Both the position numbers and the translations under genes were made by a program. The notes beneath the pieces were generated by a model, which saw only the letters and a program-made list of their open reading frames with translations, had not been told where the DNA came from and ran no database searches. Below, in pieces: positions 6,830-11,334 of a stretch of 11,334 bases of DNA (position 1 is its first letter; every line of letters starts with the position of its first letter). Origin of the DNA: a bacterium (GTDB taxonomy: Bacteria > Cyanobacteriota > Vampirovibrionia > Gastranaerophilales > Gastranaerophilaceae); the NCBI GenBank assembly GCA_017541565.1, contig JAFXYU010000071.1, positions 1 to 11,334 on the forward strand. The letters are read 5' to 3'.

Positions 6830-8650
6830 TTGAAAAATATTGCAAAAACAAGATGGTTCGTTTTTGGAACATATTTATTGCTTGTTCTGACAACACTTTT
6901 GATATGTTTTATTCTTTTAAGGAATGATATAACATCAAAAAACGGTATAATTTCGTTCTTTAAAGTTGCGGAAAACAGAACTTTTGATTACAGACAAACA
7001 ATACGCGTTGAACATAAAAAGCCTGTTCCGAGTCAGGATATAGTTATATTGGCAATTGATGATGCGAGTCTTGAAGTATTGTGGGATAAGTACGGAGAAT
7101 GGCCAATCCCAAGAAATGTTTATGCTGATGTTATAAATTATCTTGAAAAGCAAAAGCCGCAGGCAATAATTTTTGATTTAATGTTCCTGAAGTCGATACG
7201 TTCTTCAAACTCTGATGAAGTATTTATTGAGGCAATGAATAAGTATCCTAATATATATACAGGTATAAATTTTGATAATGCTGACACTGATGTCAGAATA
7301 CCTCCCGAATTGCCGGACAGAATTTCCGCAAATTTGAGAAATGAATCAAATATAGAATTTTCAGACGGTTACAAATTTAAAAATTGTCGTCCTATTATAT
7401 CCGGACTTTTAAACGGTAAGGTAAAAATAGGTAGTACTAATGTTTTGAGAAGCAGCGACGGAGTATTGAGGTTTGTGTCACCGTTTTCTGTATACAAGGA
7501 CAAATATTATCCGTATCTTGGCTTTAAAGCAGGTGCCGATTGTATTAATCCTAACAATGAAACTATGACAATAGACAAAAAAGGTGTAATCTTAATAGGT
7601 GATACAAAAGTATATTTGAACAAAGACGGTGAGGCAATTCTGAATTGGTACGGAGAAACCAAAACTCACACGCATATTCCTTTTTACCGTGTAATTAAAG
7701 AAATGAACGGAGAAAGTAATTATTCCGGGTTTGATTTTAAAAACAAAATTATATTAATCGGTACAACCGCACAATCCATGCACGACACAAAGAGTGTGCC
7801 GGTACAAATTAAAGACCAAATATATCCGGGTGTGGAAGTTCATGCAACATTTTTGAATAACATGCTGGATAACAATTTTATACATAAATCTGGATTTTTG
7901 ATTAACACAATTATTTTTGTTGTGGTTATAGCGCTCGTCGGTGCTATTGCAATGCTATCCACGTCAACATTATTTGCATTTCTTTCCACAGCATTATTTA
8001 TGATTGGTTATCTGTTCCTGTCTTATTATGTCATGGAACTCTACAATTTGTGGATACCGGTTGTAATTCCCATAATTGCGATTATTGCGGCATTTACACT
8101 TTCAATTATTGCAAAATATATTATGAAATCCCGTGATTTTGAGTATCAGTACAAACTTGCAACAATTGACGGTCTGACGGAATTATACAATCACAGATAT
8201 TTTCAGGATACTTTAAGAAAGCAGATTGATATAGCGCGTCGTTATAATCAGCCGTTCTCATTAATAATTGCCGATATTGACTTCTTTAAGAAATTTAATG
8301 ATACATACGGACACCAGGCAGGTGATGCTGTTTTAAGGCAAGTTGCACAAACACTGAAGAAGAATTCCCGTACAACAGATTATGTATGCAGATACGGTGG
8401 TGAAGAAATGAGCATAATCCTTCCGAATACAGGTGCGGAAGAAGCAATGATGCTTGCAACGAGAATCTGTAAAGCGGTTTCGGAAAAACCGTTCCATCTT
8501 ACACCTGTCGATACGGCTGATGTTACAATAAGTCTGGGTGTTGCAACTTATCCCGATAATGCCCAAACACCTCAAGATATTATAGAGTGGGCGGACAAAG
8601 GACTTTATTATGCAAAAGAACACGGCAGAAATCAGGTCGGCAGATATTGA
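6830..8650 (+). CDS. CHASE2-GGDEF membrane sensor, probable diguanylate cyclase
   Basis: A 606-residue protein likely to sense an extracytoplasmic signal and make cyclic di-GMP. N-terminal membrane helix at about 9-30; CHASE2 domain about 45-345, with TFDYRQTIR (51-59), IVILAIDDASL (71-81), the WPIPR motif (91-95) and AIIFDLMFL (112-120). Three membrane helices follow (about 356-431), the usual CHASE2 arrangement. The GGDEF domain spans about 443-606: DGLTELYNHRYF, metal-binding Asp482 in ADIDFFKKFND, YGHQAGD, an intact RTTD inhibitory I-site (514-517) and the active loop GGEEM (523-527) in place of GG[DE]EF. The Phe-to-Met change is mild; catalytic Glu residues remain, so activity is plausible but unproven. 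It sits divergently from a flagellar operon, which suggests but does not prove a role in motility control. TTG start, stop TGA; trmFO starts 19-25 bp downstream. Confidence 0.9.
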   Translation: MKNIAKTRWFVFGTYLLLVLTTLLICFILLRNDITSKNGIISFFKVAENRTFDYRQTIRVEHKKPVPSQDIVILAIDDASLEVLWDKYGEWPIPRNVYADVINYLEKQKPQAIIFDLMFLKSIRSSNSDEVFIEAMNKYPNIYTGINFDNADTDVRIPPELPDRISANLRNESNIEFSDGYKFKNCRPIISGLLNGKVKIGSTNVLRSSDGVLRFVSPFSVYKDKYYPYLGFKAGADCINPNNETMTIDKKGVILIGDTKVYLNKDGEAILNWYGETKTHTHIPFYRVIKEMNGESNYSGFDFKNKIILIGTTAQSMHDTKSVPVQIKDQIYPGVEVHATFLNNMLDNNFIHKSGFLINTIIFVVVIALVGAIAMLSTSTLFAFLSTALFMIGYLFLSYYVMELYNLWIPVVIPIIAIIAAFTLSIIAKYIMKSRDFEYQYKLATIDGLTELYNHRYFQDTLRKQIDIARRYNQPFSLIIADIDFFKKFNDTYGHQAGDAVLRQVAQTLKKNSRTTDYVCRYGGEEMSIILPNTGAEEAMMLATRICKAVSEKPFHLTPVDTADVTISLGVATYPDNAQTPQDIIEWADKGLYYAKEHGRNQVGRY

Positions 8651-8669
8651 TTGAGTTAAAAATGGGAAG

Positions 8670-9251
8670 TTGAAAGTGGATATTGTTAAGGTAATCGGTG
8701 CGGGACTTGCAGGGTCAGAGGCGGCTTTGCAGTTGGCAAAGCGCGGCATTAAAGTAAAATTGTATGAAATGCGACCGAATAAATCAACGGGTGCGCATGT
8801 TACGGGCGAATGTGCCGAATTTGTCTGCTCAAACAGTTTGGGTTCGGCTGATGTTACAAATGCAAGCGGACTTTTAAAGCGGGAAATGGAGATTCTTGGC
8901 GGTGAACTTATAAAAATTGCCAAAGATAACTCTGTACCTGCCGGAAATGCACTTGCCATTGCCAGAGAAGATTTTTCAAAAGCCGTTACGAAGCGGATAG
9001 AAGAAGACGAAAATATAGAAATTATCAGAGAGGAAGTAACCGGAATCCCTGACGGAAATGTCATCATTGCGTCCGGTCCTCTGACGAGTGATGCACTGTC
9101 CAAATCTATTCAAGAATTTACAGGGAATAATCATTTGAGTTTTTTTGACGCAATTGCACCGATTGTTGAAATTGATTCAATTGATTTTGATAAAGCATTT
9201 TGGGGTTCCCGTTACGATAAAGGAGAGGCTTCTTATATAATTGCCCCATGA
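8670..9251 (+). CDS. trmFO: TrmFO N-terminal part, frameshifted
   Basis: N-terminal 193 residues of the folate/FAD-dependent tRNA uracil-5-methyltransferase that makes ribothymidine-54 in the T-loop of tRNA. The FAD-binding GAGLAGSEAA motif lies at residues 10-19, then LYEMRP, and CAEFVCSNSLGS contains Cys53, equivalent to the catalytic Cys53 of Bacillus subtilis TrmFO. SRYDKGEASY (about 180-189) is the normal lead into the family's YINCPMNKEEY segment, but here reads YIIAP then TGA at 9249-9251. Adding one A at 9239-9240 restores Y-I-N-C-P-M-N-K-E-E-Y and joins this frame to the next. The TTG at 8670 has a GGGAAG directly abutting it; GTG at 8676 lies 6 nt from the same site and is the likelier start. 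Confidence 0.85.
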   Translation: MKVDIVKVIGAGLAGSEAALQLAKRGIKVKLYEMRPNKSTGAHVTGECAEFVCSNSLGSADVTNASGLLKREMEILGGELIKIAKDNSVPAGNALAIAREDFSKAVTKRIEEDENIEIIREEVTGIPDGNVIIASGPLTSDALSKSIQEFTGNNHLSFFDAIAPIVEIDSIDFDKAFWGSRYDKGEASYIIAP

Positions 9252-10027
9252 ATAAAGAAGAGTACGAGAAATTTTACGAGATACTTATAAATGCTCCCAG
9301 AATTGAAAATCATGAAGTTGATAAAAATACTAAATTTTTCGAATCTTGTCTTCCTGTTGAGGTTTTGGCATCAAGAGGAGTTGATACATTACGTTTCGGA
9401 CCTATGAAGCCGGTCGGACTCGTTGATAAAAGGACGGGAGTTGAAAACTATGCCGTAGTCCAATTAAGGCAGGATAATTCGGCAAAGACTCTGTTTAATC
9501 TGGTCGGTTTCCAGACAAATCTAAAATGGGGCGCGCAGAAGGAACTTGTCCATTCAATCCCCGGGTTGGAGAATGCTGAAATTGTAAGATACGGTGTCAT
9601 GCACAGAAACACTTTTATAAACAGTTCTGAAATATTAGAGCCGACATTTGAAGCAAGGAAAAGAAAAGGACTGTTTTTTGCAGGTCAGATTACCGGAACG
9701 GAAGGGTATACGGAATCTATTGCGGGCGGACTTCTTGCAGGGATAAATATGGCGCGGAGAGTTCAGGGACTTGAACCGCTTATTTACCCAAAGGAAACAA
9801 TGCTGGGTGCGATTGCACATTATGTAACCGATAAGGCGCATCTGGAGCATATAAGCAAACGTGACGGTTCTTTGAGATATTTACCCCCGCAGCCTATAAA
9901 TTCAAATTGGGCGATAGTTGCACCAATGGAAATGCCCAAAAAAGACAGGAAAAATAAAAAGGTTAAAACAGAACTTTTGTCGAATCGCGCAATCGAAATT
10001 ATGACACAGTTTTTGACCAAATTATAA
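9248..10027 (+). CDS. trmFO: TrmFO C-terminal part, frameshifted
   Basis: The remaining 259 residues of TrmFO in the -1 frame, beginning MNKEEYEKFYE. Conserved family parts are present: FESCLPVEVLASRG (31-44), whose Cys34 corresponds to about residue 227 of the joined protein and to the second functional cysteine (Cys226) of the B. subtilis enzyme; DTLRFGPMKPVGL (46-58); FNLVGFQTNLKWGAQ; the FAD-contacting AGQITGTEGYTESIAGGLLA; and the LPPQPINSNWA end. The joined protein would be about 452 residues, near the family's 435-450. ATG at 9248 overlaps the upstream TGA (ATGA), but I regard it as an internal Met of a broken gene and not a true start. All catalytic parts survive, so the break is either recent or an assembly error. 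Confidence 0.85.
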   Translation: MNKEEYEKFYEILINAPRIENHEVDKNTKFFESCLPVEVLASRGVDTLRFGPMKPVGLVDKRTGVENYAVVQLRQDNSAKTLFNLVGFQTNLKWGAQKELVHSIPGLENAEIVRYGVMHRNTFINSSEILEPTFEARKRKGLFFAGQITGTEGYTESIAGGLLAGINMARRVQGLEPLIYPKETMLGAIAHYVTDKAHLEHISKRDGSLRYLPPQPINSNWAIVAPMEMPKKDRKNKKVKTELLSNRAIEIMTQFLTKL

Positions 10028-10030
10028 TTT

Positions 10031-10065
10031 ACTTTGTAACAAAATGTAAACAAAGTGTTAACAAA
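10031..10065 (+). repeat. Three helically phased TGT-AACAAA repeats with an overlapping dyad
   Basis: TGTAACAAA (10035-10043), TGTAAACAAA (10045-10054) and TGTTAACAAA (10056-10065) start 10 and 11 bp apart, one helical turn each. A 7-bp inverted repeat, ACTTTGT (10031-10037) and ACAAAGT (10050-10056), overlaps them. This lies 3 bp after the trmFO stop and about 75-105 bp before the next gene, so it is a plausible operator or activator array. The factor is unknown. Confidence 0.4.
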
Positions 10066-10077
10066 AAAAGCAATTTT

Positions 10078-10083
10078 TATACT
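10078..10083 (+). promoter_or_regulatory. Candidate -10 box for the gene at 10139
   Basis: TATACT matches five of six bases of TATAAT. At 17-nt spacing the -35 position reads GTGTTA (3 of 6), which is weak and overlaps the third phased repeat. That combination would suit an activator-dependent promoter. The predicted leader is about 48 nt. Confidence 0.3.
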
Positions 10084-10126
10084 CCAAAAAACTTTATTAA
10101 GGTAAGGGAAATTATTACACGAGAAA

Positions 10127-10132
10127 AAGGAG
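10127..10132 (+). promoter_or_regulatory. Strong ribosome binding site AAGGAG
   Basis: AAGGAG sits 6 nt before the ATG at 10139, an ideal Shine-Dalgarno arrangement that fixes this start and suggests efficient translation. Confidence 0.75.
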
Positions 10133-10138
10133 TATATT

Positions 10139-11334
10139 ATGGAATTCGAAATTAAGAACATTATGCATGACAAACTTAGAGATTATGCAAATGAGTACGA
10201 CAGAAATGATGAAGGAAAAGCAGGAGTCTTGGAAAAAGAAGAATTTAGTCTTTTTGCTGAAGACGACCGTGTTAAAAACCTTATTGCAACAGAACAAAAT
10301 GCAGCATCAGTATTTGGAGAAATTAAAACAGCGATAGTTGGGGATGAAATTACTATTGGTCAAACTCAAAATAATGAAGTAACTGCTCAAACAGCAGCAG
10401 AAGAAGAAACTGTTGAAGAAGAAATTGCACCGGTTCAACTCAGTGATGAACAAAGAAAAAATGTAGAGAAAACATTTGAAGCAAAAGTAAAAGAATTGGC
10501 AAAGGCAGGAAAAGATGAAGAAGGTCTTGTTGAAGGACTTGAAAAAGCATTTGCAGTAAGATATACCGCTCAAGAAGCAAACGGTAAACACCTAATAGGT
10601 GATATTAAGCGTGACGCAGACGGCAATCCGATTATTAAACCTCAGTACAGAGAATATTTCGCAAAACTTTCTGATGTATATCAAAAGGTTCAGACAGAAG
10701 GATATAAGGCTGCTAAAAAATCTATGGATGATAAATTCAGCAAAAAATTAGCAGAAAGCCTTAACAGAATTATTGAAGAGCAGAAAGTAACTGATGCATA
10801 CAACAATCGCAAGGCAATTCTTGATACAAAAATCAATGATGAAAAGATGGATTTCAAAGATGCATATAAGGCAGCAAAAAAAGAAATCAAACAGGATGAA
10901 AATTATACAAAAGCAGATAAGAAGGCAATCAAGAGATTGAAAACAAGAGCACAGGGAATGGCTTTTGATAAGGCTCAGACAATTCTTACGAATGAAGAAA
11001 CTCGTCCGGAAGGCGAATCATATAGAGCATTTAAAAAAGAAATGAAATCATATTCTGATGACAAGTTCTTCAGAAAAGCAGTTAAGGACTTAAAAGTTCA
11101 TGAAAAAGTTCTTGCAAGACATAATAAAGTAGATCACTTTGTGGCAAGCACAATTGATGAAGAAGGCAATTCGACATTTACAGAAGCAGATATGAAGAAC
11201 GGTCTCAGAAAACGCGCACTGTTTGGTCTTGTAAAAACAGGCGGCGGTCAGAAATTAACTGACAAATTGGAAACATTCAGAGATAAGAATGGAAACTATA
11301 ACATTTCGGCACTTGCTGATTTGGTAATGAAAAG
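10139..11334 (+). CDS. Unrecognised Lys/Glu/Ala-rich protein with EF-hand-like loops, 3' end missing
   Basis: The frame is open from ATG 10139 to the window edge: 398 codons plus two bases, so the C-terminus is missing. I do not recognise the family. There is no signal peptide or membrane segment. It is mostly helical and highly charged, with no Cys or Trp in the visible part, and a Thr/Glu-rich linker (about 80-98, VTAQTAAEEETVEEEIAPV). Several acidic loops resemble EF-hand or dockerin calcium sites: DRNDEGKAGVLEKEEF (21-36, imperfect), DADGNPIIKPQY (159-170), DEEGNSTFTEAD (340-351) and DKNGNYNISALA (382-393); the last three share a D-x-[DEN]-G-N pattern. Only the third has an acidic residue at loop position 12. 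Codons such as GCA, GAA and AAA dominate, which with the perfect ribosome site suggests good expression. A structural, calcium-binding or leaderless exported protein are possibilities only. Confidence 0.8.
   Translation, partial: MEFEIKNIMHDKLRDYANEYDRNDEGKAGVLEKEEFSLFAEDDRVKNLIATEQNAASVFGEIKTAIVGDEITIGQTQNNEVTAQTAAEEETVEEEIAPVQLSDEQRKNVEKTFEAKVKELAKAGKDEEGLVEGLEKAFAVRYTAQEANGKHLIGDIKRDADGNPIIKPQYREYFAKLSDVYQKVQTEGYKAAKKSMDDKFSKKLAESLNRIIEEQKVTDAYNNRKAILDTKINDEKMDFKDAYKAAKKEIKQDENYTKADKKAIKRLKTRAQGMAFDKAQTILTNEETRPEGESYRAFKKEMKSYSDDKFFRKAVKDLKVHEKVLARHNKVDHFVASTIDEEGNSTFTEADMKNGLRKRALFGLVKTGGGQKLTDKLETFRDKNGNYNISALADLVMK

Noticed and set aside
8333..9103. A 256-codon minus-strand open frame across the end of the GGDEF gene and trmFO
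   Set aside because: It is antisense to two well-supported genes and its translation is Ser/Pro-rich without family features.
9231..9251. Programmed -1 frameshift in trmFO
   Set aside because: There is no standard slippery heptamer in frame, and the slip product lacks the conserved Asn-Cys that a one-base insertion restores.
10050..10080. Intrinsic terminator after trmFO
   Set aside because: The only stem is 7 bp and AT-rich with a 12-nt loop, and no U-run follows directly; an operator-like dyad fits better.

Overview
This is an AT-rich bacterial window (by eye roughly 35 % G+C) with tightly packed genes, occasional TTG/GTG starts and good Shine-Dalgarno sites. A flagellar-type export and MS-ring operon, a CHASE2-GGDEF protein, folate-dependent TrmFO and an NSS-family sodium symporter point to a Gram-negative-type, motile or formerly motile bacterium. 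I suspect a non-photosynthetic cyanobacterial relative (Vampirovibrionia/Gastranaerophilales), but that rests on gene combination and codon feel only, not on a marker gene.

Layout. Positions 1-537 (+) hold the 3' end of an NSS symporter. It converges, with a 29-bp gap, on a five-gene minus-strand operon running 6505 to 567: fliE, fliF, a divergent fliG-like gene, fliH and flhA. Gaps inside the operon are 49, 8 and 12 bp, then a 1-bp TAATG overlap. The operon encodes the rod adaptor, MS-ring, a switch/adaptor protein, the export ATPase regulator and the export gate, which together form the membrane base of a flagellum. fliI, fliJ, flhB, fliM and fliN are not in this window. The FliG-like protein is the oddest part: its recognisable FliG-like segment sits at the C-terminus behind a helical domain and a Q/E/K-rich coiled coil, and no torque-generating FliG C-domain is visible.

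A divergent intergenic region (6506-6637) separates this operon from a rightward group: a 57-codon hypothetical gene, a CHASE2-GGDEF membrane protein (6830-8650) and trmFO (8670-10027). Each strand of the intergenic region carries a candidate flagellar sigma-28 (FliA) promoter with exact 15-nt spacing. trmFO is broken into two overlapping frames. Restoring one A at about 9239-9240 recreates the conserved Y-I-N-C-P-M-N-K-E-E-Y stretch, so this is a single-base deletion (biological or assembly) and not two genes.

After a 111-bp spacer with three helically phased TGT(A/T)AACAAA-type repeats, an unrecognised Lys/Glu/Ala-rich protein lacking Cys and Trp starts at 10139 behind a perfect AAGGAG site. 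It runs off the right edge (398 codons visible) and contains several EF-hand-like acidic loops.

I found no RNA genes, CRISPR arrays, insertion sequences or convincing intrinsic terminators. There is no gene-free stretch over 300 bp.
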